Positions 8,259 to 17,035 of a stretch of DNA of 64,000 nucleotides are shown piece by piece. The stretch is taken from positions 1 through 64,000 of the forward strand of contig JAILCI010000012.1 of the NCBI GenBank assembly GCA_024686335.1. Reading direction: 5' to 3'. Origin of the DNA: Bacteroidales bacterium. Its GTDB lineage: Bacteria > Bacteroidota > Bacteroidia > Bacteroidales > WCHB1-69. A program made the translations under genes and the position numbers. Each line of letters starts with the position of its first letter. Positions within the stretch are counted from its first letter, which is position 1. The notes under the pieces were generated by a model. That model was not told the DNA's origin, made no database searches, and saw nothing but the letters and a program-made list of their open reading frames with translations.

Positions 8259-9460
8259 AATGTGACCTCCTTAATAACCCCTTCTGCCGACCGCAATGTC
8301 ATCTTCTGCACCTTCTCCTTCTGTTTCAACAAAATATAAGAGCACATGTCTGGCATAGGTTTCCCGTTGATGCTGATCAGGTAATCGCCCGTGCGCATAC
8401 CTTTTTGATATGGCTTGGAACCCTTCCTGACGATTGCCTTTAGTCCTCCTTTCGTGTCTCCCGCAGGGGCAAAGGAGTAGTCGCCCTCGCCCTCGTTTGC
8501 CGCAATGATCTCAGGATTGCCGTCATGCGGGAGGAAGAAGAAACATTGCTTGTAGGGATCGATAATTAGCGATGTATGCTCCAGAATCGCAGAACCCATG
8601 CACAGGGTACGGTTGGCTGTTGAGGTCCACAAGTCTTTGATTGTGAGTCCCCCTACGCTAATCTCTGGGATGTGGAGCAGAGTCTCCACGACTGTGTCTG
8701 TCGAAAAACCGAATAGTCCAGCCCCGGTGAGCATCGTCGTGTCTGTTTGTACCGTGAGTTCGTTAACTTTTCGATTCAGATCAGGCTCGCCTTTCCAGAT
8801 GTTTATCAAATTCTGCGGCAAGTTGATCCAACCGCCAACGTTTCCCAAATCTAAGATCATTTCTATGCATCCAAAAGGCGAATCCACGCTTATCGCTGGA
8901 CGGAAATTTTTCGGGGTGACACTTAGGGGTTGCACTCTCTTCTCCTCATTGTCAAAAAAGCCCTTTTTGTCGGTTACAATCAGCAAACTGTCTTTTGTGT
9001 CCAGCTTCAGCAAAAGGCCTATGGCGACAATGTCGAAACTCAGAGCGCCATCGAAAATGCCACACGAGTAGTCACTTAAGCCGTCATCCAATATCATCGG
9101 GTAGTTTTTGATATAGGTGTTGCCCAATTTTATAGATGGAATCTGATAAACCGCTTTTTTCTTCGTTCTCATGTGGATGTCCCGTACCGTTAAACTGTCG
9201 TTCGGGAGTACCTTCATCCAGGGTTCCTCTTCTCCGACCCACAGTCCCATTTGTGCTCCCGTGTCAAACAGAAAATTCTTGACGGAACCCTCTATCTCTA
9301 CCGGAATGACAACAGCACCTTTCCATATCTGCACCTTGATGGTATCCACGAAGTTGTGCCGCGACAGACTGAAGTATCTGTAACTCTGTGCCGAAGATGG
9401 TAGAAATGTCAATAGGAGCAGAGAGACAATGGCGGAGATTCTGGATAGGATCCTTTTCAT
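8255..9460 (-). CDS. Secreted retropepsin-like aspartic protease with C-terminal PDZ domain
   Basis: A 401-residue protein with an N-terminal signal peptide (about 1-24, ending SSAQ). The aspartic protease signature FLFDTGAQ has its catalytic D-T-G at 66-68; a second similar lobe appears at MILDLGN (204-206), where the catalytic triad reads D-L-G. A PDZ domain occupies about 325-395, with the carboxylate-binding strand followed by GMRTGDYLISINGKPMPD. The architecture (aspartyl protease then PDZ) is common in Bacteroidota, but the substrates are unknown. It is the second gene after a small membrane protein, 12 bp away. The stop codon is supplied by a REP element. Confidence 0.8.
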   Translation of the reverse strand: MKRILSRISAIVSLLLLTFLPSSAQSYRYFSLSRHNFVDTIKVQIWKGAVVIPVEIEGSVKNFLFDTGAQMGLWVGEEEPWMKVLPNDSLTVRDIHMRTKKKAVYQIPSIKLGNTYIKNYPMILDDGLSDYSCGIFDGALSFDIVAIGLLLKLDTKDSLLIVTDKKGFFDNEEKRVQPLSVTPKNFRPAISVDSPFGCIEMILDLGNVGGWINLPQNLINIWKGEPDLNRKVNELTVQTDTTMLTGAGLFGFSTDTVVETLLHIPEISVGGLTIKDLWTSTANRTLCMGSAILEHTSLIIDPYKQCFFFLPHDGNPEIIAANEGEGDYSFAPAGDTKGGLKAIVRKGSKPYQKGMRTGDYLISINGKPMPDMCSYILLKQKEKVQKMTLRSAEGVIKEVTL

Positions 9461-9472
9461 GACGAGTTTGGA

Positions 9473-9934
9473 TTAGATGCACAAAAGAATAATCAAAATG
9501 GCTCCAATGACATAGCTGAAAGCATTTGCTATCAGTGTCGCATTAAGAGTTTTCTTGAATGGGTATTGTTTTCGTAGAATGAGATGGTTCACCATCAACT
9601 CTATTAGAACAGAGAGAATAAGCGCTATGATGTAGTAGATGATGAGTCCCGTTAACTGCGTGGGATTGTGAATATCCACTTCGTGGGAGCTGACCCATGG
9701 GAACCAGACGACGAGCCACCAGCCACCGTTGAGAATCATAGTCGAAACGATGCCCACAACACCGCTTACAACATTAGATATAGCTGCGGACCAGTAGATT
9801 CTTTTGTCAGCTTTTTTCTTAGCCAGATATATGCTCATGAGAAAGGCCTCTCCTAAAATGACAAAAGCCATAAACAGCCACCCCATAGGGAGGAAAGCAG
9901 TAATACCGAACGATACATTTAAGAGCATAAGCAA
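9473..9934 (-). CDS. Small four-span membrane protein of unknown function
   Basis: A 153-residue very hydrophobic protein with four likely membrane spans (about residues 5-35, 48-75, 90-115 and 130-152) and a short charged loop after the first span (KKKADKR). I do not recognise the family. The order of spans and the Trp-rich loop (GGWWLVVWFPW) are its only distinguishing traits. It precedes the retropepsin gene by 12 bp and is probably transcribed with it from the -7 box at 10036-10043. The leader carries a REP hairpin. A start two codons later (second Met) is equally possible. Confidence 0.65.
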   Translation of the reverse strand: MLMLLNVSFGITAFLPMGWLFMAFVILGEAFLMSIYLAKKKADKRIYWSAAISNVVSGVVGIVSTMILNGGWWLVVWFPWVSSHEVDIHNPTQLTGLIIYYIIALILSVLIELMVNHLILRKQYPFKKTLNATLIANAFSYVIGAILIILLCI

Positions 9935-10001
9935 TAAATTTTAATTATATGATGCAGAAATATTAAAAGGTTGCAGTCTCTTTTATTTACCGGCACCCCC
10001 T

Positions 10002-10025
10002 GTAGGGTCGATGTGTACATCGACC
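10002..10025 (+). repeat. REP hairpin, GGTCGATG subfamily
   Basis: GTAG foot at 10002-10005, then a palindrome GGTCGATGTGTACATCGACC. It would lie in the 5' leader of the leftward membrane-protein gene. Confidence 0.8.
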
Positions 10026-10035
10026 ATTTGGAATG

Positions 10036-10043
10036 CAAAGATA
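10036..10043 (-). promoter_or_regulatory. -7 box TATCTTTG of the membrane protein/retropepsin operon
   Basis: Reverse-strand TATCTTTG fits TAnnTTTG. It lies between two REP hairpins, about 100 bp upstream of the start at 9934. Confidence 0.5.
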
Positions 10044-10069
10044 TTTATTTTTTAATATGTGAGGCAATG

Positions 10070-10094
10070 GTAGGGTCGATGCGTGGCATCGACC
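10070..10094 (+). repeat. REP hairpin, GGTCGATG subfamily
   Basis: Same structure as the element at 10002: GTAG foot (about 10070-10074) followed by GGTCGATG...CATCGACC with a one-base longer loop. Confidence 0.8.
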
Positions 10095-10101
10095 ACACAA
10101 C

Positions 10102-10133
10102 AATACCCGCAGACTGTAAAGCCTGCGGGTATT
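10102..10133 (-). terminator. Hairpin downstream of the lipoprotein gene
   Basis: Perfect 11-bp stem (AATACCCGCAG / CTGCGGGTATT) 12 bp past the lipoprotein stop. There is no strong T-run, so termination efficiency is uncertain. Confidence 0.65.
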
Positions 10134-10145
10134 CATTGAAAATTA

Positions 10146-11039
10146 TTATAAAACGTGGACTAATCGCACGCTTAGTCCGTAATAACGGTCGATTCGGCCT
10201 CCTTCAGAACAGGTGAAACTGGAGAAGTTAAATGTGAGGTCGTACGCAGAAGGATAAAAGCCGCCGATACCTGTAGAGGTCCAGTAATCACCGAAGTTAT
10301 TGTGTTGCCATAATTCATAGCCGTGCCTCATGCCACCGCATGGAAGGAATACAGCACCGGCCTCTTCCATGTCTTTCCATTGTTCTAAGGTGTAGGTATC
10401 TGTCAGGCCGACGCAACTTACAGGCTGCTCCCAGTTGTCTGGCAATACAATCAGTCCCTTGATGGTGTCGATATAACCCAATGTATGAAGTTCCGACGCA
10501 TTGGCTCTTTCCTTTAGAATGTAGCTCCATTCATCCTTACTCAATGTTCTCCACAAACCGGCTTGATTGCCTCCGTTGCTGATCGGGTTGTAGATGCCCC
10601 AGTCGCTGTTGGCGTAATCGTCTATCAGGGAGAAGTTGTACAGTTCGCCGTCGGTGGGACCGTAGTCGTAGCCGCAGCTGACACATCCGTTCATAGCCAC
10701 CTCGTAGGGCTTGTAATATTTGCTTCCATTATTCCAGCCGCTGGTGGCCCAGCCGAAGAGGTCTATCCAGCCATTATAGGTAGCGGAGATTTGGGTATTG
10801 TTTTGGCCAATTGTCTGGTATTGTTTGTCGGCAAAACGCCAAAGGCCAGTACTTGCCTGGTATTGCAAGTTTCCTTGCGAGAAAACGATCTTCTGCGTTG
10901 GACTGATGGAGAATTCACCACTTAAGCCTCCTGGCACTTGACTCTCTACGGGATTTTCAGAGTTCTCAGGATTGTGATCACATGAGTTAAAGCTGCACAG
11001 AGCAACTAACACGAACAAGTAATAGATAATCTTTTTCAT
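10146..11039 (-). CDS. Surface lipoprotein with Fibrobacter-type major paralogous domain
   Basis: A 297-residue lipoprotein: the signal peptide ends in a lipobox (FNSC, Cys at about residue 20) followed by an Asn/Glu-rich spacer. The mature part resembles the Fib_succ_major/TIGR02145 group seen in Bacteroidales, with FSQGNLQYQ, WRFADKQY, GWIDLFGWATSGWNNG, GLWRTLSKDEW and LPCGGMRHG followed by a C-terminal segment ending in SVRLVHVL. No enzyme motif is present. These proteins are numerous and of unknown function, probably exposed at the cell surface. It appears to be a single transcription unit between a hairpin and the repeat-rich region upstream. Confidence 0.75.
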   Translation of the reverse strand: MKKIIYYLFVLVALCSFNSCDHNPENSENPVESQVPGGLSGEFSISPTQKIVFSQGNLQYQASTGLWRFADKQYQTIGQNNTQISATYNGWIDLFGWATSGWNNGSKYYKPYEVAMNGCVSCGYDYGPTDGELYNFSLIDDYANSDWGIYNPISNGGNQAGLWRTLSKDEWSYILKERANASELHTLGYIDTIKGLIVLPDNWEQPVSCVGLTDTYTLEQWKDMEEAGAVFLPCGGMRHGYELWQHNNFGDYWTSTGIGGFYPSAYDLTFNFSSFTCSEGGRIDRYYGLSVRLVHVL

Positions 11040-11134
11040 AATACATTGATTTTATACTTCCATATACGAAAAAACTTCGGGAAATATTTCAATCAAGAGA
11101 TGCATAAAGGAGGGAAGAGAGGTTAAGATATTAA

Positions 11135-11201
11135 AAATTAAGGAGTTAAGATTTAAGAGGTATATATCTTAACTTCTTAACCCTTAACTTCTTAACTTCT
11201 T
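11135..11201 (-). repeat. Direct/inverted TTAAC-CTTAAC repeat block
   Basis: The motif CTTAACTTCTTAAC occurs about twice in tandem at 11168-11200 and pairs with an inverted TTAAGGAGTTAAGAT segment around 11138-11152, giving a hairpin just past the MBOAT gene and upstream of the lipoprotein gene. It may act as a terminator for the acylation operon. Confidence 0.5.
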
Positions 11202-13061
11202 TTAGAATTGGAAATAGATAAACGGCTGTAGGTCAGCAGTTACGAATTGGTAGAGTACAAAGATTGAGACTACCATGATGATGCCGATAACCCAAATGGG
11301 CAGCAGGGCGAAGTTCATACGATACCAGCGTTTCCAGCGATCTGGTAACCAGTGGATGATCATGCCAATAATGAAGAGGATAAAGACGGTACGATAGTTC
11401 TGCAGAATGTCGGGGATGACACTCATGTTCCATGTACTGCCGATGCTGTTGACCATGCTCTTGGCGGTGTTCCATGCTGTTTCATTGGCGAGGGCGGGGT
11501 CCAGATTAGAACCTGAGCGGAAGAAAAGTCGGGTGAAAGTAATGAAGACGAATGTTTGCGCGATTCCCCATACTTTGTCGAGCCACGGAACATTGCGCTT
11601 TGGGAAAATTAAAGTATAAAGCGACTTGATAACTGTTCCGGCAGTCATGGCACCAGTCCAGACGCATGCAATCTTAAGGATAGGTGCCGGGAAGAAGTGG
11701 TCGCAGACCATGAAAGTGGCGAAAATGGCACCGATGACGAGCGGTTTCACCAAGTTGTGGCAATGACGCCAGATCTTGTAGCCGATAATACCCAGTCCGT
11801 TGAGACCACCCCAGATCATGAAGTTCCAGGAGGCGCCGTGCCACAAGCCGCCTAACAGCATCGTGTTCATATTGTTGAGGTTGGTACTGATGACTAGTCT
11901 AGCCTTCTTGGAGGCGAGTGATATTATGGTCAGTATAACTGCAAGAGAAATTATGATGATTGTAATCACCGCACTCTTGGTGAGCATTATGATGACAAAT
12001 CCGATAAAGAGAATACAGAAGTAAGTACCGAATGTGGCATTTCTATTACCGCCCAAAGGAATGTAGAGATAGTCTTTCAACCAGTTGGAGAGGGAAATAT
12101 GCCAACGTTTCCAGAAGTTGCCCGGGTTAGTAGCCTTATAAGGTGAATTGAAGTTCTTGGGCAGATGGAAACCCATCAGCATGGCCACGCCAATGGCGAT
12201 GTCAGTATAACCGGAGAAGTCAGCATAGACCTGCAGCGAGTAGATGAACAGTGCGGAGAGGTTCTCAAATGGCGTGAATAATGTCGGGTTGTTGAAGACG
12301 CGGTCCACGAAGTTGACGGCCAAATAGTCGCTCATAATCAGCTTCTTGGCTAAACCATTGAGAATCCAGAAGATGGCGATGCCGAACTGCCGCTTGCTGA
12401 GGGAGTAGGGCTTGTACAACTGAGGCACGAAACTGTCGGCACGTACGATAGGGCCTGCTACCAGCTGAGGGAAGAAGGAGACATAGAAGCCGAAGTCTAA
12501 CAGGTTGGTGACGTGGGCGACCTTCTTGCGGTAGACATCCACCACATAGCTGATGTTCTGGAAGGTGTAAAAAGAGATACCTACGGGCAGCAAAATCTTG
12601 GAAGCATCAAAATAGTTTTTGCCAGTCAAGTCGTTAGTCCATTGTGCTAACCAGTTGATAACTTCGTGGTTGCTATTGACAATGGTGTTGTATGCATCCG
12701 TGAAAAAGTAGGCGTATTTGAAATAGCAGAGTATTGCGAGATTCAGAACGACTCCCGCAATCATAAAGGTTTTACGCGCCCATTGTCGTTTTGATTTGTC
12801 TAAGAATATGCCTATAAAGTAGTTATAGAACATATCGAAGATGAGGATGAGCACGAAAAGACCGCTAGTTTTATAGTAGAAAAAGATGCTGGCGAAGAAA
12901 AGGAAAGCGTTGCGCAGTAGTCTTTTGCGGTGGAAGACGGTAAAGAGAGCGAAAACAAGGGCGAAGAAGGCCCAGAAGTTGAATTGTGTGAACAACAACG
13001 GATAAGCTTCGTCGAAGGAGAAGATATTGTGTAGAAATATTTTAAGATTCTCCCAGTTCAT
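11202..13061 (-). CDS. MBOAT-family O-acyltransferase (AlgI/DltB/PatA type)
   Basis: A 619-residue polytopic membrane protein of the membrane-bound O-acyltransferase family. Diagnostic segments are LPVGISFYTFQNISYVVDVY (about 158-177), FFPQLVAGPIVRA, a long conserved block NFWKRWHISLSNWLKDYLY with PLGGNR (316-340), and the catalytic histidine in GGLWHGASWNF (His 408). In such systems the MBOAT moves an acetyl group across the membrane and partner SGNH enzymes place it on a polysaccharide. Here two SGNH genes lie directly upstream in the same operon (1-base gap), which strongly supports that arrangement. The acceptor polymer (exopolysaccharide, O-antigen or peptidoglycan) is unknown. The C-terminal 200 residues add further membrane spans. 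Confidence 0.88.
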   Translation of the reverse strand: MNWENLKIFLHNIFSFDEAYPLLFTQFNFWAFFALVFALFTVFHRKRLLRNAFLFFASIFFYYKTSGLFVLILIFDMFYNYFIGIFLDKSKRQWARKTFMIAGVVLNLAILCYFKYAYFFTDAYNTIVNSNHEVINWLAQWTNDLTGKNYFDASKILLPVGISFYTFQNISYVVDVYRKKVAHVTNLLDFGFYVSFFPQLVAGPIVRADSFVPQLYKPYSLSKRQFGIAIFWILNGLAKKLIMSDYLAVNFVDRVFNNPTLFTPFENLSALFIYSLQVYADFSGYTDIAIGVAMLMGFHLPKNFNSPYKATNPGNFWKRWHISLSNWLKDYLYIPLGGNRNATFGTYFCILFIGFVIIMLTKSAVITIIIISLAVILTIISLASKKARLVISTNLNNMNTMLLGGLWHGASWNFMIWGGLNGLGIIGYKIWRHCHNLVKPLVIGAIFATFMVCDHFFPAPILKIACVWTGAMTAGTVIKSLYTLIFPKRNVPWLDKVWGIAQTFVFITFTRLFFRSGSNLDPALANETAWNTAKSMVNSIGSTWNMSVIPDILQNYRTVFILFIIGMIIHWLPDRWKRWYRMNFALLPIWVIGIIMVVSIFVLYQFVTADLQPFIYFQF

Positions 13062-13062
13062 A

Positions 13063-14394
13063 TTATCGTTTCTTGAGTTCGTTCATAAAAGCGTCAAAGA
13101 GGAGGTCGCCAAGCAGTTGATATCCACTGGCGGTAAAATGGACATGGTCTTTCTGTGCGAGACCTTTCTTGCGCCAGGTCGACATGGAACGCAAACCACC
13201 CATAATGTGAAATTGGTCCCAGACTGCGCTGCCCGTAAGGTCGGCAAGTCTGTACATCACATCGCTGACTGCCGGGCCTGTGGGGTTGACGTAGTATCTG
13301 CCCTTTCGTCCTTTCTTCCAGGTGTCGTTGTTTGACATGAAGATGAAGGCACAGTCGGGGTTAGCTTCCCGAATTCGAGACACTAGCTGCAGGTAGTTTT
13401 TCTTGAAAGCTAAGGAGTCGAAGGTAGACCCATAGGCATCGTTTACGCCGATACCGAAGATGACGAGGTCTGGCTTTATGAGTTCCATGTCCCGGACAAA
13501 GTTTTTGCATCGCAAATAAGAAGTCACTTGTGCTCCGTTGACACCGATAGAAGAGACTGTGATGCCTGAACGTCCATTGCGCAACAGGATGCCTTCCACT
13601 TGGAAGGTGTCTCGATCACTACATGGGAAGTAGAAGGTGAAATCACGTACCTGCTGTTTGGGATAGTAGAAATAGCGGTCGTGTGCTAAATCTTCAGAGT
13701 CGGGGAAGTGATAGATGGTGTCGTATTTGAGGATGGGATCGATAGGCCATCCGTGGGCAGCGCCTATAAGGATAATGGTATCAGCATAGAAGTCATATTC
13801 AGGCGCGTTCATCTTGACAGTGATGCTGTTGAGAGTGTCGGAGCACCAGACTGAAATACCGCTGCCACCAAGTGGAAACGTGTAATTCTGGTAAACATTC
13901 CGTATCAAATTAAAGGGAGTCTGCTTGCTGACACGATAGTCGTAGGGATTGTTGCATTTCTCCGCTGCAGAGTAGGGAAAAATGAAACCACGCTCTGCAG
14001 GCGGCTCTCCATATTCGTCTAGCATATGTGAGCGGAAGCGGTGCGTGAAAGTGCCCGCCTGCACATGTGAGGCCCCGAGATGGACTATGTGAATGTTACC
14101 CTGTTTGGTCTCAATAACTTCCTCAAGTCGGTTGAAGAAGTTGACCAGTCTCATACTGTCGCGACCCCAGACGAGATGGTTGAGGTCATAGCGAATATAG
14201 GGATCTTCAATACTGTCACTTGCCACAATATCGGTGTCGGTGATAATGTGGTTGGAAGTGTCAGAGAGGAGAGTATCAGTGGTAAGCGGAATCTCCGGGA
14301 TGGAGTCTTCTGCTGTAATATCCACCTGTCCGAACACACTGAAGTGCAATCCTATCAGAAGGAGTATGTATATCAGTGTCCGGATTCGTTCCAT
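13063..14394 (-). CDS. SGNH/GDSL hydrolase-like acetyltransferase partner 2
   Basis: A 443-residue exported protein; the signal peptide spans about residues 1-22 (ending VFGQ). The ATG at 14394 is chosen because it starts this signal peptide; an upstream in-frame extension to 14547 lies in the preceding gene and has no plausible sequence. SGNH blocks: HLGASHVQ (Ser 109; the usual GDS is GAS here), GVNGAQ, GIGVNDA (the Asn block) and DHVHFT (Asp 416, His 419). The start overlaps the end of the first SGNH gene by 22 bases. With the MBOAT gene it forms a three-gene O-acylation operon. Acyltransferase rather than hydrolase activity is inferred from this context. Confidence 0.82.
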   Translation of the reverse strand: MERIRTLIYILLLIGLHFSVFGQVDITAEDSIPEIPLTTDTLLSDTSNHIITDTDIVASDSIEDPYIRYDLNHLVWGRDSMRLVNFFNRLEEVIETKQGNIHIVHLGASHVQAGTFTHRFRSHMLDEYGEPPAERGFIFPYSAAEKCNNPYDYRVSKQTPFNLIRNVYQNYTFPLGGSGISVWCSDTLNSITVKMNAPEYDFYADTIILIGAAHGWPIDPILKYDTIYHFPDSEDLAHDRYFYYPKQQVRDFTFYFPCSDRDTFQVEGILLRNGRSGITVSSIGVNGAQVTSYLRCKNFVRDMELIKPDLVIFGIGVNDAYGSTFDSLAFKKNYLQLVSRIREANPDCAFIFMSNNDTWKKGRKGRYYVNPTGPAVSDVMYRLADLTGSAVWDQFHIMGGLRSMSTWRKKGLAQKDHVHFTASGYQLLGDLLFDAFMNELKKR

Positions 14395-15809
14395 AGTGTT
14401 TCGTATTGTTCTTGAGGGATGCTTTTTCTTGTGCGATAGTACTCGTAAGCAGTTGCAAAGCTGTCTGCGAGGCTGCGGCCGATCTTGTGGGCACCGGCAG
14501 GGGTGAAGTGCACGTAGTCGGGACCGGCAAGACCGTTGTGTACCCATGAGACCATAGAGTTTTCACCGCCCATGACTTCATAGATGTCCCAATAGGCGCA
14601 ATGGTTACGCAGCGCGATGGTGCGCAGACTGTCGATGAGGCGCGGGAGCATCGGATATGTGCGCATCTGACCGCCAACCCTCTTGCTCATATCAGAAGGA
14701 CCGATGAAGAGGATAGTGGCTCTTGGGCATGCACGTTTAACATATCGAATTTGGTGCTCTATGCTAGTAAGATAGTTGTTCAAAGATTTGTCATTATATA
14801 TGACGGGTACGGAGTTGCCACCGAATTGCATGATGATCATACCAACATTGGCTTCGCGATAGCAGGCTGCCAACAAAGTGTCGGTGATGAGCGAGAACTG
14901 GTTGCCCGATGAGGCGCGCAAGGGGATATTGTCTACAGCTACACCAGGACCGTTGTCGAGGAAGATGCCGTAGATGTCGGCATTGCCTTGCATGGCGATG
15001 CGCAATGAGGAGGTGGCGCTGTCCATCTGCCAACGGAAGGCATGTATGCCCGTTCGGGTAGAGGTTAGCGTGTCGCGGTATGGACTGTTGCGGTCAACAA
15101 GGGTGGCCGAAAGATTGCCATTGCGGTCGTTGTAGAGCATCGAAATGGTGGAGAACTTCTTGACACGGCTGTCAGTGCCTTTATGTCGGGAGGCGACTGC
15201 ATTGACGGTAGCTCCGCCAGTGAGTTGGTAGCACTTGCACATGAGGCCGTAGTTTCCGCGGGCACGTGCGCCCTCGCCGTAGGAGGTGTGCAAAACGAGA
15301 CTACCAGAGGCATATTGACTGACGGCAAAGGATGGTATTGACTGGATAGCAGGTATGAGACCAGGTCCGCCGCCACCAAAGGTGCGCTGGAAGTATGAAC
15401 GGATATCACATGAAATACGGTCCATCTCAATCTGCGAGTCGCCGTAATGCAGAATTCGGACCACTTCACCATTGGATTTGGCACTTGCCAGACGGCGGAA
15501 GAATGGGTCGAAGAAGGTGGCGTCGTTATTTGGCAGATAAAAATGGCCAACACCTTCTGTCACAGCTTCTTCAAAACGTTCCAGCGTGTCGCGAAGACTG
15601 TTCAGGTGCGCCAGTTCTACGGAATCAACTTCCGGCGCCAACTCTTCAATATCCTTAACCATCGTGTCACCTACTAACACCTCTTCGATGGATGGAAAGT
15701 GCAATTCTGCATTTCCGACCTTGACGCCATCCTTCGGAAAGAAGAAACATATGGCACCTAAAGCGGTGAGTATTAGTACAATGAATATTAAGACGCGATA
15801 CGCTTTCAT
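14373..15809 (-). CDS. SGNH/GDSL hydrolase-like acetyltransferase partner 1
   Basis: A 478-residue protein with an N-terminal membrane anchor (about residues 5-24) and a long acidic stalk to about residue 100. The catalytic domain has HYGDSQIEMD (Ser 125), the Gly block GGGGPG, IIMQFGGNSVPV (Asn block) and DYVHFTPAG (Asp 431, His 434). It therefore has all four SGNH blocks, in contrast to its partner, which has GAS in block I. It is the first gene of the SGNH-SGNH-MBOAT operon, with a TAnnTTTG promoter just upstream. It probably sits in the periplasm and transfers or removes acetyl groups on a glycan. Confidence 0.85.
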   Translation of the reverse strand: MKAYRVLIFIVLILTALGAICFFFPKDGVKVGNAELHFPSIEEVLVGDTMVKDIEELAPEVDSVELAHLNSLRDTLERFEEAVTEGVGHFYLPNNDATFFDPFFRRLASAKSNGEVVRILHYGDSQIEMDRISCDIRSYFQRTFGGGGPGLIPAIQSIPSFAVSQYASGSLVLHTSYGEGARARGNYGLMCKCYQLTGGATVNAVASRHKGTDSRVKKFSTISMLYNDRNGNLSATLVDRNSPYRDTLTSTRTGIHAFRWQMDSATSSLRIAMQGNADIYGIFLDNGPGVAVDNIPLRASSGNQFSLITDTLLAACYREANVGMIIMQFGGNSVPVIYNDKSLNNYLTSIEHQIRYVKRACPRATILFIGPSDMSKRVGGQMRTYPMLPRLIDSLRTIALRNHCAYWDIYEVMGGENSMVSWVHNGLAGPDYVHFTPAGAHKIGRSLADSFATAYEYYRTRKSIPQEQYETLWNESGH

Positions 15810-15827
15810 CTCAAAAAATTAAGAGCG

Positions 15828-15835
15828 CAAAAATA
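15828..15835 (-). promoter_or_regulatory. -7 box TATTTTTG of the O-acylation operon
   Basis: Reverse-strand TATTTTTG, 19 bp upstream of the ATG at 15809, matches TAnnTTTG. Confidence 0.65.
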
Positions 15836-15897
15836 CGAAAAGAAAGGATATAATTTCCTTCTATTTAACGAAGTCATATGATTACCTTAAATTACCG

Positions 15898-16165
15898 GTG
15901 TCTCCCTGTAGATACGCGCTATAGCACGTCTCCAATGTTGATGGCGCCAGTAATAGGCCGAGAAGTTGTTCGGAAAAAAGGGAGGTCTTTTTATCTAGAT
16001 TGTGGGAGTATCTCTGTAGAGACGCGCTACAGCACGTCTCCAGCGTTGATAGTGCCAGTATTAGGCCAAGAAGTTGTTCGGAAAAATGGATATCCTTTTA
16101 TCAGGATTGTGGGAGTCTCCCTGTAGAGACGCGCTATAGCACGTCTCCAACGACGATATTGTTAG
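15898..16165 (+). repeat. Three tandem copies of a 108-bp REP-containing unit
   Basis: REP hairpins with GTAG feet start at 15908, 16016 and 16123, a period of 107-108 bp. Each has the imperfect palindrome GAGACGCGCT..AGCACGTCTC (first copy GATACG). Between them the spacers are also related (a GTTGAT-GCCAGTA-TTAGGCC-GAAGTTGTTCGGAAAAA string). The array lies between the divergent acylation operon and the RAYT gene. No coding sequence is supported in 15836-16353 other than this array and the RAYT promoter. Confidence 0.85.
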
Positions 16166-16326
16166 TGTTAGGATCTGAACTTATTCCGTGAAATGCAACA
16201 TCAAATAGTACCCATATTTCAACAACGACATCGTCGAATTATTGATGCGTTTATCGGATAACACTCACTGTAATGGTTTTTAGAAAATAATTTAATAATT
16301 AATTTGCAAAAATTATACAATTATTG

Positions 16327-16334
16327 TATTTTTG
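16327..16334 (+). promoter_or_regulatory. -7 box TATTTTTG of the RAYT gene
   Basis: TATTTTTG matches TAnnTTTG; it ends 19 bp before the ATG at 16354 and rules out an upstream in-frame start at 16324. Confidence 0.65.
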
Positions 16335-16353
16335 CAAACTAAATCAAAAAATA

Positions 16354-16950
16354 ATGGCTGAAGAAAGATTTAAAAATAGATATCTCATTTCGTCGGCTCG
16401 GGCAAACTGGCACGAATATGATGGTGGAGAATATTTTATTACAATATGTACACAAAATAAAAAGCATTATTTTGGGGAAATAAAAAATGAAATGATGAAA
16501 TTGTCAGAAATAGGACTATATACCGAGAAATGCATTACTGAAATACCTCTTCACAATTCTCTAGTGGAAATACCATTATATGTAATCATGCCTAACCATA
16601 TTCATTTAGTAGCAATCGTTCATAATGACTTCGGAAAATCATATGCAGGAGATAACGAAAACGGAGTCAATGTAAAAGATGATATTGACATTTCGATGCC
16701 TCGAGGTGCTAAAAGGAATGGGAAAAACATCGTCATGCAAAACATAGCAAATCAACAAAGTATATTGTCAACCGCTATTGGCGGGATGAAACGAGCTGTC
16801 ACCTGTTTTGCAAACAAAAATCAACTACATTTTGGCTGGCAAACTCGTTTTCATGACCACATCATTCGTGACACTGATGAAATGAATAGAATAGCTGGAT
16901 ATATTGAAAACAATATTGCACGATGGGAATACGACATCTTTTACGATTAG
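16354..16950 (+). CDS. REP-associated tyrosine transposase (RAYT, TnpA_REP, Y1_Tnp family)
   Basis: A 198-residue single-strand transposase of the IS200/IS605-like Y1 superfamily. The HUH motif is in VIMPNHIHLVAIV (His 82 and His 84), and the likely nucleophile is Tyr 183 in AGYIENN, followed by ARWEYD. The N-terminus RYLISSARANWHEYDGGEYFIT is also typical. RAYTs are solitary genes that act on REP hairpins and recognise a GTAG (or GGAG) tetranucleotide at the hairpin foot. Three REP units lie upstream in direct orientation and one downstream in inverse orientation, so this is a complete RAYT-REP unit. Length and motifs are intact, so the protein is probably active or recently so. Confidence 0.9.
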   Translation: MAEERFKNRYLISSARANWHEYDGGEYFITICTQNKKHYFGEIKNEMMKLSEIGLYTEKCITEIPLHNSLVEIPLYVIMPNHIHLVAIVHNDFGKSYAGDNENGVNVKDDIDISMPRGAKRNGKNIVMQNIANQQSILSTAIGGMKRAVTCFANKNQLHFGWQTRFHDHIIRDTDEMNRIAGYIENNIARWEYDIFYD

Positions 16951-16989
16951 GACAATTCTTAATCGCAGAATAGTAGCGCAATCATTGAT

Positions 16990-17015
16990 GGAGACGTGCT
17001 GTAGCGCGTCTCTAC
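16990..17015 (-). repeat. REP hairpin, GAGACG subfamily, inverted relative to the upstream array
   Basis: Reverse-strand GTAG foot at 17012-17015 followed by GAGACGCGCT..AGCACGTCTC. It closes the RAYT gene on its 3' side. Confidence 0.85.
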
Positions 17016-17035
17016 ACAGGAGACAGGGTAAATTA

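Noticed and set aside
13063..14547. A longer start for SGNH2 at 14547
   Set aside because: The extra 51 residues overlap the preceding gene, are Arg/Cys-rich and hide the signal peptide that begins at 14394.
15898..16165. Regular repeats as a CRISPR array
   Set aside because: Only three units, about 108-bp period, spacers are related to each other, the repeat has a GTAG foot and a RAYT is adjacent; no cas gene.
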